Positions 1 through 7,200 of a DNA stretch of 10,176 nucleotides are shown piece after piece (the stretch's first letter is position 1; the number at the start of each line of letters is the position of its first letter). The stretch spans positions 1 to 10,176 of the forward strand of contig CADWAF010005622.1 in the NCBI GenBank assembly GCA_902984215.1. Direction: 5' to 3'. This DNA is from Willaertia magna (lineage: Eukaryota > Heterolobosea > Eutetramitea > Acrasida > Naegleriidae). The notes beneath the pieces are model-generated. The model saw only the letters and a list, made by a program, of their open reading frames with translations. It searched no databases and was not told the origin of the DNA. A program made the translations under genes and the position numbers.

Positions 1-198
1 AATGAAGATTTAGAAAATAAATTAAGTGAAATTAGACCCTTATTAATGACACATAAATTTAGAAAATCAATAACTAAGAAGAAGGAAGAATTTTATTGTG
101 AATGGTTGTATGCAGATAAATTAAAAAAGCTTTTTAGAGAATTGGGAAGCTATTTGGAAGAAAAGGAATCCATATTTGAAAATGGTTATGACGATTAA
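1..198 (+). CDS. 3' end of an unrecognised gene (copy A), partial
   Basis: Frame 1 is open from the first base to a TAA at 196-198, giving the last 65 residues of a protein whose start lies left of the window. The peptide is charged and Lys/Glu-rich, with the segment SEIRPLLMTHKFRKS followed by KKKEEFYCEW and an acidic tail ending in GYDD. I do not recognise the family. It is treated as a real gene because the same protein end is encoded in the opposite orientation at 9840-10046. The first 68 bases match there at 65 positions and a second 31-base block is identical, while the length differences are whole codons. No signal peptide or membrane segment is visible in this fragment, and the function is unknown. 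Confidence 0.75.
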   Translation, partial: NEDLENKLSEIRPLLMTHKFRKSITKKKEEFYCEWLYADKLKKLFRELGSYLEEKESIFENGYDD

Positions 199-880
199 TT
201 TTATTTAAATAAAAACGAAAATAATTATATTGGTAAAAATATAGAAATATTTTAAAAGTAACTTGTTTTAAATTATTTTATAAAAAAAATATATTAAAAA
301 AATTTAATAAATTTAATTTTAAAATAATTAAAAATATATTGATCCTGTTTTATAAAATAAATTAATATATACATTATTATTTTAAAAATTTTTAATTAAC
401 ATTTTTAAAAAAATAGATAAAAGTTAATATTAGAAATAAATAATAATAATAATTGTTAAAAAAATTTAATATTTGTATTATTAAAAAAAATAATAAAACT
501 TTAATAAAGTTATAAAATAATTATAAATAATAAATTAAAATTTATAAATAAGATTATAAAAATTAAAAAAATTATAAATTAACTTAATTTTTAAAAAATA
601 TTTTATTATAAATAAATAATTTTTTTTAAAAAAATTTATATTTATTTCTCAAATTTATAAAAATTAAATTAAAAAAATAATTATTAAAAAAATTAAAATT
701 ATTTATTTATATTTTAACATTACTATTAAAATTATTTTTATAAAAATAATTTCTTAATACCCATAATATTTTATTAACGTATAATATTTAAATAAAAGTT
801 ATTTATATTAAATAAAAAAATAAAAAAATTATTATTTTTATTATGTAATAATTATAATTTATAATTTTTTATTAGACTTC
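199..880. other. A/T desert between copy A and ras
   Basis: This stretch is almost entirely A and T, for example 67 consecutive A/T bases at 651-717, and stop codons are frequent in every frame. I see no gene, RNA or clear repeat in it. It should hold the 3' UTR of copy A at its left edge. Poly-A signal-like AATAAA words are so common by chance here that none can be assigned. Confidence 0.7.
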
Positions 881-1173
881 TGTTTTTTTACAAAAAGTTT
901 GTTAGTTTTATTTATTGTTGATTATTATTCTTTTGAATAATTTTCTCCTTAGAACAACAAGGGATAGACTGGCATGTTGCGGTTGAACTAAGAATATTGT
1001 TTCAAACAAGTAATCAGTCACCTCAACGCCTTTTTGCCCAATTATTTTTTCGGATAGCTTTCATAAATCATCTGTCGAATATAAATATTTTGTCAAACCT
1101 TTCCATTTCAAAAAAACAAATAAAAAAATATTAAACGACAATCAACAACAGTCAACAAACAAACAATAACAAA
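881..1173 (+). promoter_or_regulatory. ras upstream region and 5' leader
   Basis: Base composition changes sharply here: G and C reappear, with words such as GGCATGTTGCGG near 971-982, although no reading frame is open. This fits a conserved promoter plus 5' UTR. A TATAAATA word lies at 1080-1087, about 90 bases before the ras ATG. The last 35 bases before the ATG form a CAA-rich, unstructured leader typical of eukaryotic start contexts. A pyrimidine-rich tract ending in TTAG near 953 could be a 5' UTR splice acceptor, but no donor is convincing. Promoter function is inferred from position and composition only. Confidence 0.4.
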
Positions 1174-1761
1174 ATGTCAAACAATAGTGGTATGGAAGAA
1201 TACAAATTAGCAGTAGTTGGAGGTGGTGGTGTTGGTAAATCAGCATTAACCGTTCAATTCATTCAAAACATCTTTGTTGAAGAATATGATCCAACAATTG
1301 AAGATTCCTATAGAAAACACGCAAAAGTAGATGATAAACCATGTTTCTTAGAAATTTTAGATACAGCAGGACAAGAAGAATATAAAGCTTTAAGAGACCA
1401 ATATATGAGAACTGGTGATGGTTTCTTACTAGTCTATAGTGTCATTGATAGAAAGACTTTTGAAGAAATTAATGATTTTTATGAACAAATTTTGAGAGTT
1501 AAAGATGCAGATAAGGTTCCTATGGTTTTAATTGGTAACAAGTGCGATTTAGAGTCAGAAAGGGTTATTTCACAAGATGAAGGTAAACAATATGCTAAAC
1601 AATTGGGTATTCCATTCTTAGAAACATCTGCAAAACAAAGATTAAATGTAGATGAAGGCTTTATGGCTTTAGTTAGAGAAGTTAGAAAGAGTAAACCAAC
1701 TGGTGGAAATGTAGGAAAGGAAAAGAAGGAAGGAGGAAAGAAAGGATGTACTCTTTTATAA
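1174..1761 (+). CDS. Ras-family small GTPase
   Basis: This is a complete 195-residue Ras protein, a GTP/GDP switch that acts at membranes in signal transduction. All G motifs are visible: P-loop GGGGVGKS at residues 16-23, effector loop YDPTIEDSY at 38-46 with the switch I Thr at 41, DTAGQEE at 63-69 with the catalytic Gln at 67 (Q61 of HRAS), NKCD at 122-125 and TSAK at 151-154. The Gln in switch II and RDQYMRTG mark Ras rather than Rap, which has Thr there. Residues 1-6 extend the usual start slightly. The C terminus is Lys-rich and ends in a CAAX box, CTLL. The final Leu favours geranylgeranylation, and no second Cys for palmitoylation is present. The gene has no intron. An AATAAA word at 1865-1870 is a plausible poly-A signal. 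Which Ras paralogue it is cannot be told from the sequence. Confidence 0.96.
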   Translation: MSNNSGMEEYKLAVVGGGGVGKSALTVQFIQNIFVEEYDPTIEDSYRKHAKVDDKPCFLEILDTAGQEEYKALRDQYMRTGDGFLLVYSVIDRKTFEEINDFYEQILRVKDADKVPMVLIGNKCDLESERVISQDEGKQYAKQLGIPFLETSAKQRLNVDEGFMALVREVRKSKPTGGNVGKEKKEGGKKGCTLL

Positions 1762-1903
1762 ACTTACAACATAATAATACTTTGTATCTAAATTATTTAA
1801 TAACCATTGCGACCTTCAACAACACTTTCGCTAAATAGCATCATCATGTACTATACTTATTTAAAATAAATATTTTTTAAAAAACTCTCAAATGCTTTTG
1901 AAA

Positions 1904-1971
1904 GTTGCGAGCAAGAATCGAACCTAGGACTATCAATACATCATGAACCGTTTCCATTCCGGATGTTGTAC
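1904..1971 (-). pseudogene. decayed tRNA-like sequence (class II-like)
   Basis: Read on the minus strand, this 68-base stretch carries a near-consensus B box, AGGTTCGATTC, followed by CTTGCTCGCAAC, which looks like a tRNA 3' end. About 35 bases upstream is ATCCGGAATGG, similar to the A box of Ser/Leu tRNAs. CCG and CGG can form a 3-bp D-stem around a loop containing GG. However, the acceptor ends do not pair, the T-stem has a mismatch and wobble pairs, and no 5-bp anticodon stem forms. It is therefore best read as a decayed tRNA or tRNA-derived element rather than a working gene. It ends 23 bases before the DNAAF1 start codon. Confidence 0.35.
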
Positions 1972-1994
1972 AGTAATAGTACAGAAACAAAAAA

Positions 1995-3326
1995 ATGTTA
2001 CAGGACGACGAAGAAAACGAATTGGAAAGACAAGAAGAATGTAGGGAAGAAGGTGTAATGAAGAAAGTACCGTACTCTTCACCTAAAACAAAGAGAGGAA
2101 TTGAAGAAGATGACTTTCCTAGAATTACCTTAGAAACGATTAAAGAATTATGTACTCAACACCAACTATTCCAAACTCCCTACTTAAACGATAAGTTATT
2201 CCTCCACTATAAGGGATATAAAAAAATTGAAAACCTAGAACTATATACAGAGTTAAAGGCTCTTTGGCTTGAGGGAAACGCAATCTCCAAAATAGAGAAC
2301 CTATCTCACCTTACAAAGCTAAGATGTCTTTACCTTCATCAAAATGTTATCGGAAAGATTGAAAATCTAGAAGGCTTGAAACATCTTCAAACTTTAAATT
2401 TATCTTCCAACCAAATACAAATCGTAGAAAACTTGGAAAACTGTCCAAAGCTCGAGACCTTAAATCTATCTTCCAATAGAATTAACTCAGTTGAAAGCCT
2501 TAACCATCTAACGCTTCTTCCTAAATTATCTGTCCTTGATATATCTAATAACCGCATAGAAGATGATCAAGTAATTGAAGTATTAGGGAAACTACCTTCC
2601 CTTACGGTTTTATATCTTAAGGGAAATCCAGTTGTCTCAAAAATTAAGAATTATAGGAAGGTTGTAATATCTACAGTTAAGAAACTAAATTATTTAGATG
2701 ATAAGCCTATAACGGAGGATGAAAGGAGGTGGGTTTTGGCTTGGGCTAAGGGAGGAGTTCAAGCAGAGACTGAAGAAAGAAAAAAGATAATTGAAGAAAA
2801 GGATTTAAAACACCAAAAAGATATTAATTCTTGGCTTCAAATGCAACAAAATTTTGCTGAAGAAAGGAAGAATGAAGAAAAATTAAGGAATTCAAAACAA
2901 ATGGAAGATGTAGAGAAATTAAGAAGAAAAATAAAGGAAGAAGAAAAGGGTAAAACAGAAATTTATTGGAATAATACACTAAGGGAGAGTTTGTTGCAGT
3001 TAACAAGACAGCATATATTTAACTTTGATAAGGTTGCTTTGGACATGCAAAAGTATTTGAGAGAAAAAGGTAGACCAGTAATAGAAAATAAGGATTTGGT
3101 TGAGGTGGAGAGTCATATTAAATCAGAAGAAAACAAACGGGTTTGGATAACAGTTAATATAAGTAATTACTCTTCGACCGCTTGTAGAATTGAATATTCT
3201 AGAATCAATGTACTGTTGCAAACAAAAACAGAAATTAATATTGTGAAGCAAATACTCCAACCAATTTACAATCCAGAGCTCCTTCAACTATGGCACAAAA
3301 GTGTTTCCAAAAGTAATTTGGTGTAA
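1995..3326 (+). CDS. DNAAF1: Dynein axonemal assembly factor 1 (LRRC50/ODA7-type LRR protein)
   Basis: This complete, intronless protein has 443 residues. Family members help preassemble outer-arm axonemal dynein in the cytoplasm before it enters the flagellum. After an acidic leader comes the hallmark segment [10 protein letters not shown] (44-53) and then [20 protein letters not shown] (61-80). Five to six leucine-rich repeats follow at about 77-210, with SDS22-like phrases ([25 protein letters not shown]). An LRR cap comes next, [15 protein letters not shown] through LNYLDDKPI (211-239), and then WAKGG (250-254). Residues 255-320 are a highly charged coiled coil. Residues 321-443 are an unrecognised tail. 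The ATG at 1995 follows an A-rich leader; Met22 is a possible alternative start. The gene is convergent with the membrane-protein gene, only 59 bases away. Its presence implies a motile flagellum. Confidence 0.92.
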   Translation: MLQDDEENELERQEECREEGVMKKVPYSSPKTKRGIEEDDFPRITLETIKELCTQHQLFQTPYLNDKLFLHYKGYKKIENLELYTELKALWLEGNAISKIENLSHLTKLRCLYLHQNVIGKIENLEGLKHLQTLNLSSNQIQIVENLENCPKLETLNLSSNRINSVESLNHLTLLPKLSVLDISNNRIEDDQVIEVLGKLPSLTVLYLKGNPVVSKIKNYRKVVISTVKKLNYLDDKPITEDERRWVLAWAKGGVQAETEERKKIIEEKDLKHQKDINSWLQMQQNFAEERKNEEKLRNSKQMEDVEKLRRKIKEEEKGKTEIYWNNTLRESLLQLTRQHIFNFDKVALDMQKYLREKGRPVIENKDLVEVESHIKSEENKRVWITVNISNYSSTACRIEYSRINVLLQTKTEINIVKQILQPIYNPELLQLWHKSVSKSNLV

Positions 3327-3385
3327 ATAAAATGTACCCTTAATAATTATGCAGAAAAAGTTTGTTTTATTACATAATTAATAAT

Positions 3386-3909
3386 CTACATTGAGTAAGC
3401 TGGGCCAGCAGCGACAACCATAAAAAAGATGAAAAAGAAAGCTCCCAATGAAACAAATGTCAACACTAAAACAGCAACAAATAAAATCAACCCAATTTTA
3501 GCATTACGTCTTGCTACTGAACTAGGTGAATTACGATACTTTAAAATATTAATAATTAGCAAAGAAAATTGAATTAACTTACCAAAATGTAACTGACAAG
3601 CCAACACATTCCAATAAAAAATCCAAGCACCAAAAATATTAAAGAATTATTTTCATCTTGTTTCATCTTTTCTGCGTCAACAGGATTTTCAACTACAGTG
3701 GTTGTGACGGTATTTGTTGGTGTATTATTTGGGACTGGAGGATACATAAAAACAGGTTGTTGTGGTAATCCTTGATTTTGTGGAATTACATGAGGATTAT
3801 AAATCATATAAGGTTGTTGCTGTGGAACAACAAATTGCTGATGTTGTGGATCAAATTGTTGTTGATCTAGTTTGCTATTCTCTTCCCTTAAAGGTTGATA
3901 AGATTCCAT
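3386..3909 (-). CDS. Q/P-rich two-pass membrane protein, two exons
   Basis: The exons are 3909-3583 and 3538-3386, and they join in phase 0 to give 159 residues. The 44-base intron at 3539-3582 (minus strand) has a GTAAGT donor, a GCTAAT branch-like site and a TTTTAAAG acceptor. Residues 1-85 are rich in Gln, Pro and Tyr and probably cytosolic. Hydrophobic segments at about 89-109 and 124-152 are strong membrane spans, joined by the short basic loop YRNSPSSVARRNAK. The layout resembles small fungal and protist proteins in which a Gly/Phe/Trp-containing span precedes an RNSP..ARR loop, but I cannot name a family with confidence. There is no N-terminal signal peptide. If not spliced, exon 1 would stop after two further codons within the intron. 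A poly-T tract on the + strand lies just upstream of the start. Confidence 0.82.
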
Positions 3910-4117
3910 TTTTTTTTTGTAGATTTATTTAAATTTTAAATGAATTTGAAGCCATATTAGAAACTAATTCAACCTCCACCCCGCTGCAAAGTAGACTGAA
4001 AATAAACTTGCAGTTCAAATACTCCAATTCTCTCTTCAGGCAAAACCCAAACTTTTTTTCCAAACGCCAGTAAAATGAGGTGTTCTTTCACAAAAAATTT
4101 ATTTTTTATAAACATGT

Positions 4118-4189
4118 GTACCCTTAGCTCAGAGGAAGAGCATCGGACTTCGAATCCGAGGGTCGTGGGTTCGAACCCCTCAGGGTATA
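4118..4189 (+). tRNA. tRNA-Arg (anticodon TCG)
   Basis: This 72-base intronless tRNA decodes CGA. Visible parts are: acceptor GTACCCT paired with AGGGTAT (first pair G-U, last T-A); D-arm GCTC/GAGC with a 7-base loop; anticodon stem TCGGA/TCCGA (4143-4147 and 4155-4159) around CTTCGAA with TCG at 4150-4152; and T-loop TTCGAAC at 4170-4176. The T-stem GTGGG/CCCTC has one T-T mismatch at its fourth pair. Discriminator base A is at 4189 and CCA is not encoded. Internal A-box (TAGCTCAGAGG) and B-box (GGTTCGAACCC) promoter elements are intact. It lies divergently from the membrane-protein gene and 121 bases before the Sel1-like gene. Confidence 0.95.
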
Positions 4190-4193
4190 TATG

Positions 4194-4197
4194 TTTT
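4194..4197 (+). terminator. Pol III T-run terminator after tRNA-Arg
   Basis: Four T residues begin 5 bases after the tRNA 3' end, the expected place and form of an RNA polymerase III terminator. Confidence 0.55.
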
Positions 4198-4310
4198 GGT
4201 TTGGAGTGTTTGAATGTCTTTATTGTTTTGGCTAAACCGTACAATTTAGGACATTTCTTTTTTAAGTACTTAACATTCCCGCCATAACTAATTGTTTTTT
4301 TTTAAAAAAA

Positions 4311-5525
4311 ATGAAATTTAAACTTTTTAAAAAAACGGACAGCCCTCCCTCACAAACCACTTCTCACTCTTCTTCTTCCTTAATAACCTCCCCAGTTAAA
4401 AAGAAACATCCCTCGTCTTCAATAGGGCTGAAACAACAACAAAATAAAACATTAGATTACACAGGAGAAGAAGATATTTTCAGGCAACCAAAACCAACTA
4501 CTGGAATAACAAATTTAAACTCAATAACAGTAGTAAGGCCAAAAACAAATAATAAACCAAATAATAATAACAAAACAATAGACTGTCTTAATACACGACA
4601 AAGAACTCCAAGTAGCGTTTCAGCTAGTCAGAAATTTTTACTGTCAGTTGGCTATAATTTTCCAAAAACACATTTTCAAGAAATTGAACAACTTGCCAAA
4701 CAACACATGCACGATAAAGAACAAGAAACAAAAGAGGATGGTAATATCACAGCTGAAACTTTAGATTCCTCTTCTTTTGATTTCACATATGACAATAAGA
4801 ATAACAACAATAACAGTATTATTAAGGAAAATCAATGTGAAACGCCTGTAAATAAAAAAAGGAAAAGTGTTAATTTAGAATCGAGTAAATCGAAAAAGAA
4901 TTTAAAATTGTTTAGCCCTAACCTAAGCCCTTCCTGTTTAATTGTTTCTCCAGCTTATTCATCAACAAGTAATTGTGAAGAGCTAAATAAAGCGCTGGAA
5001 GAAAATTGTAATATAGAAACTCCTAAAACTACTACTGTAAATAATAACAGAACTATTCAACAACCAAGTGAAACCAATGATGTAAATAATGTTGTTGACA
5101 ATTTAAAACCAATCTACATTCAAGAAATTGAAAAGAAAAATATTTTACTTTTAGAAAAGGAAAAGGAAATTAAAAGATTAACTGAAGAAAACGAAAAACT
5201 AAAACAATTTAAATTAATGATGGAAAAACTAGATGGAATGCCTGACATGTTATATTCAAGGGCTACTGAAATATTATGTGATGCTTGGGTAAATAAAAAA
5301 AGTAGTGATGAACTAGTTAAGACATTACAACAAGCAATGAATTATATGAAAGTAAGTGCTTTTCTGGGGAATATTGAGGCAGTCTTTGAATATGGAGAAT
5401 TACTTTTAAAACATACTAAAACTAAAAAGAATGAAGCATTACAATATTTTGAACAAGCCAGTAATCTAGGTCATCATAAAGCAAAATTATATTTAAAATT
5501 ATTAAAATCTAAAATAAATAAATAA
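4311..5525 (+). CDS. Coiled-coil protein with C-terminal Sel1-like repeats
   Basis: This complete, intronless protein has 404 residues. The first 265 are low-complexity: Ser, Asn, Lys and Thr rich, with Asn runs (84-87, 164-168), many Ser-Pro and Thr-Pro sites, and a basic cluster NKKRKS (181-186) that could be a nuclear signal. Residues about 268-308 (IQEIEKKNILLLEKEKEIKR onward) form a heptad-like coiled coil. The C-terminal 90 residues are helical and contain Sel1-like repeat features: AMNYMKVSAFLGNIEAVFEY, then GELLL, then EALQYFEQASNLGHHKAKLY, where paired Ala/Gly helices match the TPR-like Sel1 pattern. Such repeats usually bind partner proteins. The exact role is unknown. The TAA ends at 5525, two bases from the stop of the convergent phosphatase gene. 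Confidence 0.85.
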   Translation: MKFKLFKKTDSPPSQTTSHSSSSLITSPVKKKHPSSSIGLKQQQNKTLDYTGEEDIFRQPKPTTGITNLNSITVVRPKTNNKPNNNNKTIDCLNTRQRTPSSVSASQKFLLSVGYNFPKTHFQEIEQLAKQHMHDKEQETKEDGNITAETLDSSSFDFTYDNKNNNNNSIIKENQCETPVNKKRKSVNLESSKSKKNLKLFSPNLSPSCLIVSPAYSSTSNCEELNKALEENCNIETPKTTTVNNNRTIQQPSETNDVNNVVDNLKPIYIQEIEKKNILLLEKEKEIKRLTEENEKLKQFKLMMEKLDGMPDMLYSRATEILCDAWVNKKSSDELVKTLQQAMNYMKVSAFLGNIEAVFEYGELLLKHTKTKKNEALQYFEQASNLGHHKAKLYLKLLKSKINK

Positions 5526-5527
5526 AA

Positions 5528-7013
5528 TTATTGTTTCGTTTTTAAATCAGCACTAATCATCTTTTTAACTAATAAAGCAACCACAACCGTAATATCATCT
5601 GATTTTCCTCCAATCATACTTTTCCCACTATGTTTTCTATATTCTTGTCCAAATGGTGTAACAGTGAAAGGATCTTCACTGTCAGCAACTTTTTTAGCAA
5701 CAGCAGCTATCGTTCTAGCTTTTGATAAAACAAATTGATTTAACTCATTAATTGCATCTAAATTCCCTTGACTTGCTTCTTTATATAATTTAGCTTCTTC
5801 TTCTTTTGCATATAAAGTAGCAACTCTACCTTGATTTAAGATATTAAGTATTTGATAATCAAATAAATTATCAAATAATCCATCAGTACCTAGAACAACA
5901 ATATCACCTTCTTCTAAAAGCATTTCATGATAAGATCCATCTTTTGGTTCATTCATTATACATCTACCTGCCCTTTCAGGTGGACAAATTGTCAATTGAT
6001 AAGGTGCATTAAAACGATGTTGTTGTGTTTCACTTTTATAAATTATTCTATTGTTTCTTACAATCATAAATCCACTTTTAAATTATAATAAATAATTAAA
6101 TAATAAAATAAATATGATTCATTATAATAATTACCTATCTCCAACATTTAATGATTCCATCGCTCCAGTACGTGGATCAGAAAGCATTACTAAACTAAAA
6201 GTTGTTGAACCAGCTCTCACACTTCCACTAGCCTTAATAGAATCATAAACTCTAGTTAAAATATTTATTGGTGATTCTTTAATAAACATTTCATTATTAT
6301 TATTACTCTTTAAAGGAATTAACCATTTAGAAGAAGAAGATAAAAATGTTGTATGTGGTGTAGGTTTTACTTCATCTTTATGATAAATCATTAAGGCTTT
6401 TTCCTTTTCGGAAAAGTAAAAAAGTAAAGATTTAGTCATTGCTCTAGAAATTAAGGAAGGATCTACGCCATGTTTTACCCAACCACCTTTTGTTGTTGTT
6501 ATTTATTATTTATTTGTTAATTATTATTTGATAATTTATTTGTTAATGATTTGTTATTATTGTCATTTGTCAATTATCAATTACGGTTGTAAATTAAATT
6601 TTAAATAAATTTTAAATATATTTTTATTGTAAATTCGTATTGTAAATATAAATTTATAAAATGAAATACTTACCAACACCATCTCCAACTCCTAGTGCAA
6701 TTGAAGTTTGAAAATAAGAATCTTCTCCACTACTTTTCTCAAATACTTGATCACTATGAGATATTTGTGGATAATATGAATTTGTGTGCATAATTTTATG
6801 TATTTCTTCTTTATTTGCATGTTTTGAAATTCCTACACCTGCTGAAAGAAAATGAAAAAGAGAATGTGAATGATGTTGAACGATTGTTGGAGTTGTTATT
6901 GTCTTTTTAAAATGTTCTTCTTCGGCTTGGATTGTTAATGATGATGAAGTTGATGAAGAGTAAAGACTTGAAAAGGCGTGTTTGAGAAGTGTGCTTGGTG
7001 ATGGGAAAAGCAT
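5528..7013 (-). CDS. PP2C-type Ser/Thr phosphatase of the PTC7/PPTC7 class, three exons
   Basis: The exons are 7013-6674, 6486-6135 and 6074-5528, joining to 1239 nt (412 residues). Intron 1 (6487-6673, GTAAGT...AAAAG) is phase 1 and intron 2 (6075-6134, GTAATT...AAAAG) is phase 2. The joins restore GVGDGVGGW and LNVGDSGF exactly, which supports the model. PP2C motifs are GEDSYF (96-101), GDGVGGW (110-116), GVDPSLISR (120-128), GSTTFSLVML (206-215), GDS (229-231), GTDGLFDN (293-300) and GKSDDITVVVAL (387-398). The metal-binding acidic residues, including D98, D111, D295 and D391, are present. It removes phosphate from Ser/Thr using Mn/Mg. Yeast Ptc7 and human PPTC7 act in mitochondria; the Ser-rich, acid-free first 30 residues could be a targeting sequence. 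The protein is longer than its relatives because of low-complexity inserts (for example an NNNN run near 175). Confidence 0.92.
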
Positions 7014-7136
7014 TTTTTTTAAGGTTTTTTTAGTAAGTTCTTTTAAATACTGAGAGATAATAGTTAAAGGTAAAGCTAAAACAATTCTTCACAATAAACA
7101 GTGTTTATGTATAAAAGTAAGTGCAGGAAATGTTAG

Positions 7137-7200
7137 CCACTTTGGTTTAGTAGTAAAATCATCATACTTGCATAGATCAAGTCATGTGATGACACATTTT
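7137..7200 (+). ncRNA. tRNA-Gly-like sequence with A box, B box and T-run (degenerate or novel Pol III unit)
   Basis: The 5' part, GCCACTTTGGTTTAGTAGT followed by AAAATC, closely resembles the 5' half of fungal tRNA-Gly. TGGTTTAGTAG (7143-7153) fits the A-box consensus TRGYNNARNNG exactly. GATCAAGTC (7175-7183) fits the B-box consensus GWTCRANNC exactly, and TTTT follows at 7197-7200. The sequence does not fold as a tRNA: there is no T-stem around the B box, no anticodon stem, and the A-to-B spacing (32 bases) is shorter than in tRNA-Gly. Instead GTCAT/ATGAC (7181-7193) makes a small hairpin. It is either a decayed tRNA, a tRNA-derived element, or a small Pol III transcript. It lies 124 bases upstream of the phosphatase ATG, divergently oriented. 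Confidence 0.35.

Noticed and set aside
199..880. Organellar DNA, suggested by the extreme A/T content
   Set aside because: The flanking genes are nuclear types with spliceosomal introns and CAAX or LRR proteins, and no organellar genes are present.
1850..1971. A permuted tRNA (3' half before 5' half) at the decayed tRNA-like element
   Set aside because: No 5' half with a matching acceptor strand (GTTGCGA or TGCGAGC) follows on the minus strand.
2824..3006. Minus-strand open frame of 60 codons
   Set aside because: It is the antisense shadow of the Lys/Glu-rich coiled coil of DNAAF1, giving a meaningless Phe/Leu-rich peptide.
3969..4244. Minus-strand open frame of 91 codons containing a GFEPTTLGFEV-like phrase
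   Set aside because: It is the antisense translation of the tRNA-Arg gene; this phrase is a well-known spurious product of tRNA complements.
4075..4287. Plus-strand open frame of 70 codons
   Set aside because: It runs through the tRNA gene and has no independent coding signal.
1904..7200. A split tRNA made from the 3' half-like element at 1904-1971 and the 5' half-like element at 7137-7200
   Set aside because: The would-be acceptor ends (GCCACTT and TCGCAAC or GCTCGCA) do not pair and no joint anticodon stem forms.
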